Part shown: piece by piece, positions 35,942-42,564 of the stretch
How the letters are laid out: each line of letters starts with the position of its first letter
Position numbering within the stretch: the stretch's first letter is position 1
Assembly (NCBI RefSeq): GCF_900543425.1
Contig: NZ_UQRQ01000025.1
Span: forward strand, 1-42,564
From: an uncultured Sanguibacteroides sp.
Lineage (GTDB): Bacteria; Bacteroidota; Bacteroidia; Bacteroidales; Marinifilaceae
Length of the DNA: 42,564 bases
Direction: 5' to 3'
The notes under the pieces: model-generated
Seen by the model: only the letters and a program-made list of their open reading frames with translations
Databases searched by the model: none
What the model was told of the DNA's origin: nothing
Position numbers and translations under genes: made by a program

Positions 35942-36293
35942 ACTACAAATATTTATTTGTTATCACACATGTCCTCACAAACAACATTTATTTCAACAAC
36001 TTCGTAAATATAATAATTTTTTTTAACTTACAATAAAATATAAAATCTATAAAATCATTCTCGGCATACGGTTATTGATAGGGTTCCAAAAACGTTTGGC
36101 TACTCTTCTTAGCGGCATCCCATGATTGACGTTCGCTTTTTTTATGTTGTTCTCTTTAAATATAAAAACACTATTGGACTATAGCGTATTTTCTATAGCC
36201 GCATGAGCTTTCACATTTTATAAAAAAATAATCCGAATTCTTGCAAAACGAATTTGCAACCTACTATGCCAAGGTCTATGGGGTACTTATGAT
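35942..36293. other. 352-base A/T-rich gap, no clear gene
   Basis: No gene is supported. A short minus-strand frame at about 36050-36155 reads NVNHGMPLRRVAKRFWNPIN and then stops, without a plausible start, and may be the tail of a lost gene. CTATAG appears twice near 36178-36200. A small hairpin TTGCAAA/TTTGCAA (36241-36259) lies downstream of arsM and could act weakly as its terminator, but the T run is 20 bases away. Confidence 0.35.
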
Positions 36294-37130
36294 TTACTTA
36301 CAACAACTATTCGACAAACAACAAGGTTTTGGCTTTTCCGCGTAAACCGTGATACTGAAAATTACCGTCGGGTTAGCTTTATATTCTGTAATCTCGTTAT
36401 CACTCAAATAACGCTTAAGTATATCGTCAGGTACTATAATCGGTTTTTGTTTTTGAAGGATTACATTCGTGAATCCCGCCTCCGCGACATAACCGAGGTA
36501 TTCCGTTTTATCGATGGCACTTGCAACACAACCGGCATACATTTCAGCCGCCGATTTGATCTTCTCCGGCAAATTACCCGTAAGAACGATATCGGATATG
36601 CTAAAATGCCCGCCGGGCTTTAATACTCTGTAAATATCGGCAAACACGGCACGTTTATCGGGTACGAGATTAAGAACGCAGTTACTGACAATAACATCGG
36701 CAACCTCATCCGATACCGGCATATTTTCAATATCCCCTTCCCGAAACTCGACATTGTTAAAACCTCGCGTTTCAGCGTTCTTTCTGGCTTTGGCAATCAT
36801 GGCAGGAGTAAAATCAATACCGATTACCTTTCCGGTTTCCCCGGTTTCCGCTCTTGCAACAAAACAATCATTTCCGGCACCGCTCCCCAGATCTATCACG
36901 GTATCCCCTTTTCTAATTTTCGCGTATTGAGTAGGCAGACCACACCCCAACCCCAAGTCGGCATCCGGATTGTAACCATCGAGTTCATTGTACTCCTCAC
37001 TCATAATACGATATACTTCCGTGGAGCATCCGCCGGAACCACAACAGGAGGATTGATTTGTCTCTTTATCTTGTAAGGCTATCTCACTGTATTTTTGCCT
37101 TACCATCTCTTTGATCTTATTTTTATCCAT
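36294..37130 (-). CDS. arsM: arsenite S-adenosylmethionine methyltransferase
   Basis: ArsM methylates trivalent arsenic with SAM, giving volatile or less retained methylarsenicals. The 278-residue protein has the SAM motif VIDLGSGAGNDCF (about 78-90) and the three As(III)-binding Cys of the family: Cys63 (GLGCGLPT), Cys151 (VSNCVLNL) and Cys201 (YAGCVAS). It also carries an N-terminal CC pair (29-30) with Cys35 and a Cys-rich tail, PCCLSNSCCK. It follows arsR after 57 bases on the same strand. No arsenic efflux pump or arsenate reductase gene is visible in the window, so detoxification here may be by methylation alone or may use genes elsewhere. Confidence 0.95.
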   Translation of the reverse strand: MDKNKIKEMVRQKYSEIALQDKETNQSSCCGSGGCSTEVYRIMSEEYNELDGYNPDADLGLGCGLPTQYAKIRKGDTVIDLGSGAGNDCFVARAETGETGKVIGIDFTPAMIAKARKNAETRGFNNVEFREGDIENMPVSDEVADVIVSNCVLNLVPDKRAVFADIYRVLKPGGHFSISDIVLTGNLPEKIKSAAEMYAGCVASAIDKTEYLGYVAEAGFTNVILQKQKPIIVPDDILKRYLSDNEITEYKANPTVIFSITVYAEKPKPCCLSNSCCK

Positions 37131-37149
37131 AAATTATAATTATTTATTA

Positions 37150-37165
37150 TTCGTAATATTGCGAA
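37150..37165 (-). promoter_or_regulatory. second ArsR-type operator, between arsR and arsM
   Basis: TTCGTAATATTGCGAA is a near-perfect palindrome (7 of 8 pairs) and shares the pattern TTCG-N8-CGAA with the site upstream of arsR. It lies 20 bases before arsM, so arsM may have its own ArsR-controlled promoter in addition to read-through. Confidence 0.55.
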
Positions 37166-37187
37166 CATTATATATAAAAAATATATG

Positions 37188-37508
37188 CTAACAGCATACA
37201 TCTTTATTTTCCGGCAATTCTCTCAAGAAATTCTGGAACAGCTCGCGGGCCAAGCCCCAGGTTCTTCTATTTATACAGTATCTTACTTTGGGTGTTTCAA
37301 TTTCCCCCTGAATCAGCCCGGCATCTTTCAACTCCTTGAGATGTTGTGATACGGTTGCTTTGGCAATGGGTAAAATCTCGTGAATATCACCGAAAAAACA
37401 GGTATCCTGACCTGCAAGAAAAGAAAGTATCGCTATACGGTGAGGATGTCCCATTGCTTTGGCAATCCGTGCTAATCTCTCCTGTTTACTCATTTCTGGC
37501 TTTTCCAT
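37188..37508 (-). CDS. arsR: ArsR/SmtB-family metalloregulatory repressor
   Basis: The 106-residue winged-helix protein has the ArsR pattern AKAMGHPHRIAILSFLAG, a recognition helix KATVSQHLKELKDAGLI (about 50-66) and a wing with YCINRR. Possible As(III) ligands are Cys37 (DTCFFGD), Cys78 and the terminal Cys105-Cys106 pair; the classical CVC motif is absent. It should repress itself and arsM and release DNA on arsenite binding (family knowledge, not shown here). A palindrome overlapping its -7 box supports autoregulation. A shorter start at Met6 is possible. Confidence 0.93.
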   Translation of the reverse strand: MEKPEMSKQERLARIAKAMGHPHRIAILSFLAGQDTCFFGDIHEILPIAKATVSQHLKELKDAGLIQGEIETPKVRYCINRRTWGLARELFQNFLRELPENKDVCC

Positions 37509-37517
37509 ACTTTTACA

Positions 37518-37539
37518 TTGTTCGCAAATATACGAACAA
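37518..37539 (-). promoter_or_regulatory. arsR operator overlapping its -7 box
   Basis: TTGTTCG (37518-37524) and CGAACAA (37533-37539) form a perfect inverted repeat. The eight bases between them read TATATTTG on the minus strand, a TAnnTTTG -7 box, so a bound repressor would cover the promoter. The site ends ten bases before the arsR ATG. Confidence 0.7.
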
Positions 37540-37664
37540 TATTTTATACAAAGAATCTATTTAGAAATAATTGAGAAAAACAAACAGCTTTTATCCAAGT
37601 TCCCCTTACACCAACACCCCCTCTCCCTCCGGATTACTATACGATAAATTCAAACAAAAAATTA

Positions 37665-37739
37665 GTGATCTGCAGGGACGGTTCTTTTGGGGTGACAAAA
37701 ATCACATCCAAGAACCATCATCAAGGTTTTTTAGATCAC
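37665..37739. repeat. decayed REP-like palindrome
   Basis: GTGATCT (37665-37671) and AGATCAC (37733-37739) are perfect inverted repeats that bracket GGGACGGTTCTTTTGGGG and an imperfect complement ending CCAAGAACC. This is a degenerate relative of the 34984-35039 palindrome, including the shared GGGACGGTTCTTT core. Confidence 0.65.
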
Positions 37740-37899
37740 CAGCAAATCTACAAAAATTGTACATATTAGTAAAGCGCAGCTCTCTATAACCCAACTTTAG
37801 CTCACACAGATATCTGACAATTAACTATATTAAAAAATATATACCCATATTCAAAGAACGAAAGCGGAGTACTCCCATGTTTGACGGTTATATCTCCGA
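37740..37899. other. A/T-rich gap, no gene recognised
   Basis: With 37540-37664 and the REP-like element, this completes a gap of about 390 bases between arsR and the AAA ATPase gene. I see only short unsupported frames and no promoter-like boxes that I trust. Confidence 0.3.
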
Positions 37900-39039
37900 C
37901 TATAACCCATATGCAAAATATTGATTTTTAATCCAGTAGTAATACATCGGGTCTTGAAACGAAAGTTTATTCGCCTTATTGTCCAAAATATCTTTCTCTA
38001 TAAGAGATTTTTTTGAACGAGTTACGTTACCGGACGATGTTAAGCGGTAGCGAGCAATCACTTTGGCTGATGACAAGGTTGTTTCTCCTGCAACCATTGC
38101 TTTTAAAAAGTTTATCTGATTATTGGTTAGCGACTCCGTAATCGTTACAAACAATAAACTTAATTGTTCGACGATAGTGATATGAGCCTCTTTTACAATC
38201 TCTTCCGTACAAGAATCACTTGTCCTAAGCCATGCTTGTTGCGCAAGCTGTTGAACATAGTACGGGTGGTTGTCTGCTAAGCCGACAATCAGGCGTGCTT
38301 GTGTTTCGGTTATGATTTTACCTGTCTTTGAGAATTGTTCCGTGATGAATGCAATCCACGAAGGGGTGTCTATTTTTTCAAGAAACAGCAAATCACCAAA
38401 CTTATAAAACGGCATTGACGAATTGGTAAATACATCAAGCATCATGTGTCGTTTACTTCCATAGAGGCAGTAAGAAACATATTGATGTTGCTGCCAATGC
38501 GAACGCAGTTTTTTCTGAAAGTAAAGCGGATCATTAAATTCGGCAATATTCTGGAATTCATCGACACATACAACTATACGAATTCCCTTGTCTATCGCAA
38601 TTCGTTCAGCTAAATCTAAAATCTCATCTGGATTTTTTCTTATTTCATTCCAATCGAACTCAAGAGAGATTTCGTTTCGCATTTCACCGGCAAGAACAAT
38701 TTTGGGAATAATTCGGGTGAAAAATTTTTTAACCGAATCAATAGACTCTTCCCATCTCGAAGAGGTGGTTTTCAGAATGTTCATAGCAAGGAGTTCGTAA
38801 AAATGCTCTTCATTGCGCACGTTAAAAAGGTCAATCTTACAAATCTTGAGTTTTTCATTTTGCGAAGTTGCAATATCGGCAGCCTTGGCAACAAGAGAAC
38901 TTTTCCCCCAACGTCTCGGAGAAATTATAATCGTATTGATGAGTGAATTAAAATTAGAGACCAGCAATGCGGTCTCTTTTTCCCTGTCGGTGAAATTTTC
39001 CGACTTGGCTATTCTTCCGAAAATAAATGGTGTATTCAT
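37900..39039 (-). CDS. AAA ATPase with winged-helix C-terminus (archaeal-type ATPase family)
   Basis: The protein is 379 residues long from ATG 39037-39039. It has a P-loop SPRRWGKSSL (about 40-49), Walker B VVCVDEFQ (about 156-163), the sensor-like YGSKRHMM and a C-terminal winged-helix region (NNQINFLKAMVAGETTLSSA onward). This resembles the archaeal-type ATPase/AAA_22-like proteins that are scattered and often mobile in Bacteroidota. Their role is unknown; NTPase-regulator or defence functions have been suggested for some. The frame continues 21 codons upstream, but the promoter boxes at 39061-39092 lie there, so the later ATG is preferred. It stands alone, between arsR and the RHS array. 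Confidence 0.85.
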   Translation of the reverse strand: MNTPFIFGRIAKSENFTDREKETALLVSNFNSLINTIIISPRRWGKSSLVAKAADIATSQNEKLKICKIDLFNVRNEEHFYELLAMNILKTTSSRWEESIDSVKKFFTRIIPKIVLAGEMRNEISLEFDWNEIRKNPDEILDLAERIAIDKGIRIVVCVDEFQNIAEFNDPLYFQKKLRSHWQQHQYVSYCLYGSKRHMMLDVFTNSSMPFYKFGDLLFLEKIDTPSWIAFITEQFSKTGKIITETQARLIVGLADNHPYYVQQLAQQAWLRTSDSCTEEIVKEAHITIVEQLSLLFVTITESLTNNQINFLKAMVAGETTLSSAKVIARYRLTSSGNVTRSKKSLIEKDILDNKANKLSFQDPMYYYWIKNQYFAYGL

Positions 39040-39060
39040 TGTAAAATCCGTTTTATGAAA

Positions 39061-39092
39061 CAAATATATGAAACAAATTTGTTTTAAACAAA
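39061..39092 (-). promoter_or_regulatory. promoter with central palindrome for the AAA ATPase gene
   Basis: On the minus strand TTTG (39089-39092) is followed after 20 bases by TATATTTG (39061-39068), a consensus Bacteroidota promoter. The perfect palindrome AAACAAATTTGTTT (39071-39084) fills the spacer, and ATGAAACA units occur again at 39055 and 39068, with TGTTTCAT at 39095. This looks like a controlled promoter, perhaps autoregulated. Confidence 0.7.
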
Positions 39093-39149
39093 AATGTTTC
39101 ATAATAAAGCTACCCGCAAAATAGCATCGGAACCATCTTAAAAATCAAT

Positions 39150-39411
39150 TCATTTCAAAGTAATTCCCGTATGATCAATAAGTACAAAAAATCTTCCAGC
39201 CGGATCAATAAACAAAATAGGGCTATTAGTACAATAATGACAAGAACTCGACGAGTAATATTTCTCGACCATCGGATCGACACAGAACCATATCTGCCAA
39301 GTTAATATAGTGGGATGTTAACATGGTTCCGGTCTTTACCGCTACTAACAAATTTAAAACATTATATTCGAAATTAAAAATAAAACAAACGAGGGAATGC
39401 CGAAAAGACAT
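39150..39411 (-). pseudogene. decayed RHS fragment (third module)
   Basis: Two pieces of RHS sequence survive in different frames. The upstream part matches the start of the intact neighbour (FEYNVLNLL, KTGTMLTSHY, LAD), and the downstream part reads VDPMVEKYYSSSSCHYCTNS and PILFIDPAGRFFVLIDHT before a stop at 39150-39152. This corresponds to the core ending VDPMAEKYYSLSSYNY in the neighbour. The intervening 100 or so residues are deleted, and the frames meet near 39300. It is a relic. Confidence 0.8.
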
Positions 39412-39419
39412 TCCCTCGT
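39380..39419 (-). terminator. intrinsic terminator of lipoprotein gene 1
   Basis: ACGAGGGAATG (39389-39399) pairs perfectly with CATTCCCTCGT (39409-39419). On the minus strand it is followed by TTTGTTTTATTTTT. The hairpin overlaps the start of the decayed RHS fragment. Confidence 0.85.
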
Positions 39420-39447
39420 AACCATATTCCTAATTTTACAAGAACAA

Positions 39448-40107
39448 TCACCAAATCGCCAACCAGTAAATAATATTTTTTGTGGTATCACTACTGATTG
39501 CGTAGCCCCGGGAGTAGCCATTTTTCCACTCGGGCGGAAGACCTAAACCTTCCGTCAACCACTCTTTTTTGATATAGATCCCGGGCGAGGCATCTACCAC
39601 GTAAATAGTATATCCTTCGGGTAAACGATTATTTAGAGGATCAATATCTCCAAGAGAAGTTTCAATAGAATAGTTATGTTCATAAAAATTAGGTACCGGT
39701 ATATATCCTTCACTATTTGACCAAGGGTAACTCTTCTCAAACTCCCGGTAACGTTCCACTGTACTCTCCCCGAGTCTACCGACAATCAACAAATTACTAT
39801 CCTGAGAAGAGTAAGCTATCTTATATTTATTACGGACTAATGCCTGGGCAAGAGAATCTGAATAAGGGACCTCCAAAATCATTCCATTAAACTTATAATA
39901 CTCATAAGAAGCAAAAGTATATCCCTTGATAATAGCAGGAGAATCATAAACATAAACTGGAAATGTAGATACCAAAGAACTATCAAATACAGAACGAGTT
40001 CTTAAGTAGTTCTTATTAAACTCCGTTCGAGCCCGTTCGACTGGATCATAATTGCATCCATTCAGCATCATAAATAACAATAGTATTATACCAATTGCCG
40101 TTTTCAT
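39448..40107 (-). CDS. lipoprotein paired with the RHS fragment, candidate immunity protein (module 1)
   Basis: The 219-residue product has a lipoprotein signal with lipobox LNGC (Cys18) and then a soluble domain of unknown family. It starts five bases after the RHS stop codon, so the two are co-translated, the usual layout of toxin then immunity gene. Residues 99-219 are identical to the module-2 homologue except at 126 and 133, whereas residues 1-98 differ widely. Being a lipoprotein, it would sit in the outer or inner membrane facing the periplasm, suggesting protection there. Immunity function is inferred from position alone. Confidence 0.75.
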   Translation of the reverse strand: MKTAIGIILLLFMMLNGCNYDPVERARTEFNKNYLRTRSVFDSSLVSTFPVYVYDSPAIIKGYTFASYEYYKFNGMILEVPYSDSLAQALVRNKYKIAYSSQDSNLLIVGRLGESTVERYREFEKSYPWSNSEGYIPVPNFYEHNYSIETSLGDIDPLNNRLPEGYTIYVVDASPGIYIKKEWLTEGLGLPPEWKNGYSRGYAISSDTTKNIIYWLAIW

Positions 40108-40112
40108 TTTAA

Positions 40113-41339
40113 CTACCTATTTTTATATATTATATTTTTATCTCTATAATCAAATTCAGAACCAAATTTTGAACCAAATTTCACAAGATTCCAAAACCCA
40201 GCCCAAAATGCATCTATTACTACTGGATGGGAATAACGTATTCTACTTTTTTCGAAAGATGTTGTAAAACGCCATCCCATTCTCGGACTTCCAATATACT
40301 TAACACCCTGATAATTAAGTACAGATTTGTTTTTAGGTAAATATGTTGCTTTTTCCACGAGGATATCACGTTTTCCGTAAATAAAGTCAGCCATACGCCC
40401 TTTTCCCTTATCTACATACATGGTATAACTCGTTTTATCTTCCACGTATTGGGTCATTGCATATTTATATCCCAAATCGTCCATTACATCCAAAGCATTT
40501 TCTCTATCAAAATAAGCGGTTGGCAAGCCAACTTTCCGCCATTCTCCCGTACCGGGGATATACATCTCTTTTGTTGAAAATCCCTTTTTGGAAATCCTGT
40601 TGGAATATTTATTTAAAATATTCCTGTCCGGGGTTCCGAACATGCCGTTTTCACCCAACCAACTCCAGGAATCTCCAAGCTTCGATTCGTCTCCTTTTTT
40701 CATAAATGGATCGTAATACAAGCTACCATCGGCATCAACAAACCAATCCAAGGCCTGTCCATCCGGATCAATAAACAAAATAGGACTATTCGCGCAATAA
40801 TTATAAGAACTTAAAGAATAATACTTTTCGGCCATCGGGTCGACGGTAAACCACCGCCCGAGTTCGGCGTCGTACATCCTGGCACCGTAGTCGAGGAAAC
40901 CGAGGTTTCCCGTGGTTTGCTCTTCCTTGCCGTTGTATTTAAGACGATTGGAAGTTTCCATGCCACCACCCGCTTGGCTGTATCTTGTACCGAAGGGGTA
41001 ATAGTCGTTCTGTTCTATCACACTACCCGAGTAGTTTACAATGGTCCGAGCACTACCAAGATGGTCGGTCAGGTAGTAGCAAGGAGTATCTCCCGCTCTT
41101 GTGTTACCTTTCACCAGGATACGGCCGCTCGCCGTGTTTGCCCCCTCTAACCGTGTTCCCGCGCTGTTTCTCGCATACGTCAAAGAACCCAAGTAATAGA
41201 ATCCGCTACCACTCGCGTCCGCTACCCTTAACTTCGTCCCGTCAGCCAGGTAAGTGTAGGTGGCTGTCAAAACGGTTCCGGACTTTACCACCGATAACAA
41301 ATTTAAAACATTATATTCAAAATTCAAATAAAACAACAA
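40113..41339 (-). CDS. RHS-repeat C-terminal fragment with variable tip, candidate orphan toxin module
   Basis: The 408-residue product begins abruptly inside an RHS repeat (EYNVLNLLSVVKSGTVLTATYTYLADGTKL) and lacks a signal peptide, the long YD-repeat shell and any N-terminal trafficking domain. An RHS-associated core follows (about 90-195, with YYLTDHLGSARTIV, YYPFGTRYS, DYGARMYDAELGRWFTVDP, NSPILFIDPDG). The last 210 residues (from ALDWFVDADGSLYYDP) form an A/T-rich tip of unknown family. The core DNA is visibly richer in G and C than the tip, as in other rhs genes. Its apparent start lies directly after the previous module's terminator. It is probably a displaced orphan module rather than a stand-alone working toxin. 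Confidence 0.8.
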   Translation of the reverse strand: MLFYLNFEYNVLNLLSVVKSGTVLTATYTYLADGTKLRVADASGSGFYYLGSLTYARNSAGTRLEGANTASGRILVKGNTRAGDTPCYYLTDHLGSARTIVNYSGSVIEQNDYYPFGTRYSQAGGGMETSNRLKYNGKEEQTTGNLGFLDYGARMYDAELGRWFTVDPMAEKYYSLSSYNYCANSPILFIDPDGQALDWFVDADGSLYYDPFMKKGDESKLGDSWSWLGENGMFGTPDRNILNKYSNRISKKGFSTKEMYIPGTGEWRKVGLPTAYFDRENALDVMDDLGYKYAMTQYVEDKTSYTMYVDKGKGRMADFIYGKRDILVEKATYLPKNKSVLNYQGVKYIGSPRMGWRFTTSFEKSRIRYSHPVVIDAFWAGFWNLVKFGSKFGSEFDYRDKNIIYKNR

Positions 41340-41370
41340 ACGAGGGAATGCCCAAAAGACATTCCCCCGT
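41331..41370 (-). terminator. intrinsic terminator of lipoprotein gene 2, repeated junction
   Basis: ACGAGGGAATG (41340-41350) pairs with CATTCCCCCGT (41360-41370) with one G-U. The junction sequence from the lipoprotein stop into the RHS start is nearly the same as at 39350-39440, showing that the modules share a boundary. Confidence 0.75.
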
Positions 41371-41397
41371 AACTATATCCCTATTTTACAAATAAAA

Positions 41398-42057
41398 TCA
41401 CCAAATCGCTAACCAGTAAATAATATTTTTAGTGGTATCACTACTGATTGCGTAGCCCCGGGAATAACCGTTCTTCCACTCGGGAGGAAGACCTAAACCT
41501 TCCGTCAACCACTCTTTTTTGATATAGATCCCGGGCGAGGCATCTACCACGTAAATAGTATATCCTTCGGGTAAACGATTATTTAGAGGATCAATATCTC
41601 CAAGAGAAGTTTCAATAGAATAGTTATGTTCATAAAAATTAGGTACCGGTATATAGCCTTTACTGTTCGACCAAGGATATTTTTTTTCAAATTCCCGATA
41701 ACGTTCCACCGTGCTCTCCCCGAGTCTACCGACAATCAACAAATTACTATCTTGTGAAGAATAAACAGTTTCATGCTTACTATTAACCAATGCCCTAGCG
41801 AGAGAGTCTGAATAAGAAACCTCCAAAATCATTCCGTTAAACCTATAATATTCGTATGAATCTAAAGCGTATCCTATAATTCTCGAGTATAAAGAATGAA
41901 CATAAGAAGGAAATATGGATACAAGAGAACTGTCAAACATTGAACGAGACTTTAAATAGTCTTTATTAAATTCTGCCTTTGCCCGTTCCATTGAATCATA
42001 CTTGCATCCACCAAATATTATCAATAATAATAAAATTACTCCTATTATGTTTTTCAT
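41398..42057 (-). CDS. lipoprotein paired with the RHS fragment, candidate immunity protein (module 2)
   Basis: The 219-residue homologue of the module-1 lipoprotein has lipobox FGGC (Cys18). Its last 121 residues match the other copy at all but two positions, while the first 98 are clearly related but strongly divergent. It overlaps the end of the upstream RHS frame by four bases, so coupling is even tighter than in module 1. No family was recognised. Immunity is inferred from order and co-variation with the RHS tip. Confidence 0.75.
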   Translation of the reverse strand: MKNIIGVILLLLIIFGGCKYDSMERAKAEFNKDYLKSRSMFDSSLVSIFPSYVHSLYSRIIGYALDSYEYYRFNGMILEVSYSDSLARALVNSKHETVYSSQDSNLLIVGRLGESTVERYREFEKKYPWSNSKGYIPVPNFYEHNYSIETSLGDIDPLNNRLPEGYTIYVVDASPGIYIKKEWLTEGLGLPPEWKNGYSRGYAISSDTTKNIIYWLAIW

Positions 42058-42564
42058 TTTAATCCTGTTTTTTTATATTTTACTCTTTCGTTCATATAAT
42101 CAAATTCATTACCAAATTTAGAACCAGCTTGTACGAAGCTCCAAAATCCCGCCCAGAATGTATCTATTTCCACAGGATTTGTATAACGTATCGTACTTGT
42201 CCGTCCTGTAGTAACAAACAACAAATTTTCCACTCTTGGAGAAACAAGGTGTTTCAATCCTTGATAGTGAAGGACAGATTTGTTCCTGGGTAGATATGTT
42301 GCTTTCTCCACGAATATATCTCGTTTACCATAAATAAAATCTGCCATTCTTCCTCTTCCCTTATCCATATACATGGTATAACTAGTTTTATCTTCCACGT
42401 ATTGGGTCATCGCGTACTTGTACCCCAAATCATCCATCACCTCCAGGGCATTATTCCTGTCGAAATAAGCGGTTGGCAAGCCAACTTTTCTCCATTCTCC
42501 CGTTCCGGCGATATACATCTCTTTTGTTGAAAATCCCTTTTTGGAAATCCTGTTGGAATATTTA
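42054..42564 (-). CDS. RHS C-terminal tip, partial at right window edge (module 2)
   Basis: The frame is open to the window edge; the coded sequence before the internal Met at 42518 (KYSNRISKKGFSTKE) continues the match with module 1, so the true start lies beyond the edge. Residues up to NKSVL are close to the module-1 tip, and the last 60 or so diverge (GLKHLVSPRVENLLFVTTGR against GVKYIGSPRMGWRFTTSFEK). The RHS core should lie just outside the window, and a full-length rhs gene may be upstream. Confidence 0.78.
   Translation of the reverse strand, partial: KYSNRISKKGFSTKEMYIAGTGEWRKVGLPTAYFDRNNALEVMDDLGYKYAMTQYVEDKTSYTMYMDKGRGRMADFIYGKRDIFVEKATYLPRNKSVLHYQGLKHLVSPRVENLLFVTTGRTSTIRYTNPVEIDTFWAGFWSFVQAGSKFGNEFDYMNERVKYKKTGLK

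Noticed and set aside
37540..37899. Small plus-strand frames between arsR and the ATPase gene
   Set aside because: They are short, lack start signals and cross the REP-like palindrome.
39226..39411. A 61-codon minus-strand gene
   Set aside because: It is the upstream part of the decayed RHS fragment, running out of frame after a deletion.
36000..42564. A CRISPR array or integrase in the accessory region
   Set aside because: No regularly spaced identical repeats, and no recombinase or transposase motifs, were seen.

Overview
The window looks like a chromosomal segment of a Bacteroidota bacterium, most likely order Bacteroidales; an Odoribacteraceae-type genome is plausible but unproven. The reasons are a complete MoxR/DUF58/BatA-BatE aerotolerance operon, repeated TAnnTTTG (-7) promoter boxes typical of Bacteroidota sigma factor, RHS loci with lipoprotein partners, and moderate-to-low GC. 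No rRNA, tRNA, CRISPR array, transposase or integrase was found.

Regions, left to right. 1-2.0 kb: a c-di-AMP synthase and a DMT-family permease. 2.2-8.5 kb: a LolA-like periplasmic protein, a 1389-residue hybrid sensor kinase, an outer-membrane phospholipase A and a GlsB-type small membrane protein. 8.7-15 kb: phosphoglycerate mutase, exonuclease III, a decayed phosphatase fragment, a DUF47-Pit phosphate-uptake operon and a CPA2 antiporter with two TrkA-C domains. 15-16.7 kb: dnaX, split by a run of ten A that looks like a programmed frameshift producing short and long clamp-loader subunits. 16.8-25.6 kb: the bat operon on the minus strand (moxR, DUF58, a BatD-like gene, batA, batB, batC, batD, batE). 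25.8-31.5 kb: a small membrane protein, priA, and a cmk-ispH-pfkA operon. 31.6-36 kb: a secreted helical protein, an AsmA/DUF748-like protein, and two small genes (NTF2-like and membrane).

36-42.6 kb is the accessory part. It holds an arsR-arsM pair with matching palindromic operators, an AAA ATPase whose promoter carries a palindrome between its -33 and -7 boxes, and an array of RHS C-terminal fragments. Two of these fragments are each followed by a homologous 219-residue lipoprotein, and a third is decayed. The array looks like orphan polymorphic-toxin/immunity modules displaced from a full rhs gene that should lie beyond the right edge. The most divergent part of each module straddles the junction of the two genes.

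Non-coding structure includes two REP-like palindromes (about 34.98-35.04 and 37.67-37.74 kb), a dispersed intergenic repeat (10.23 and 28.88 kb, opposite orientations), several intrinsic terminators, and repeated terminator-bearing junctions inside the RHS array. Most genes are ordinary housekeeping genes. The items most worth a second look are the dnaX recoding site and the RHS-lipoprotein array.
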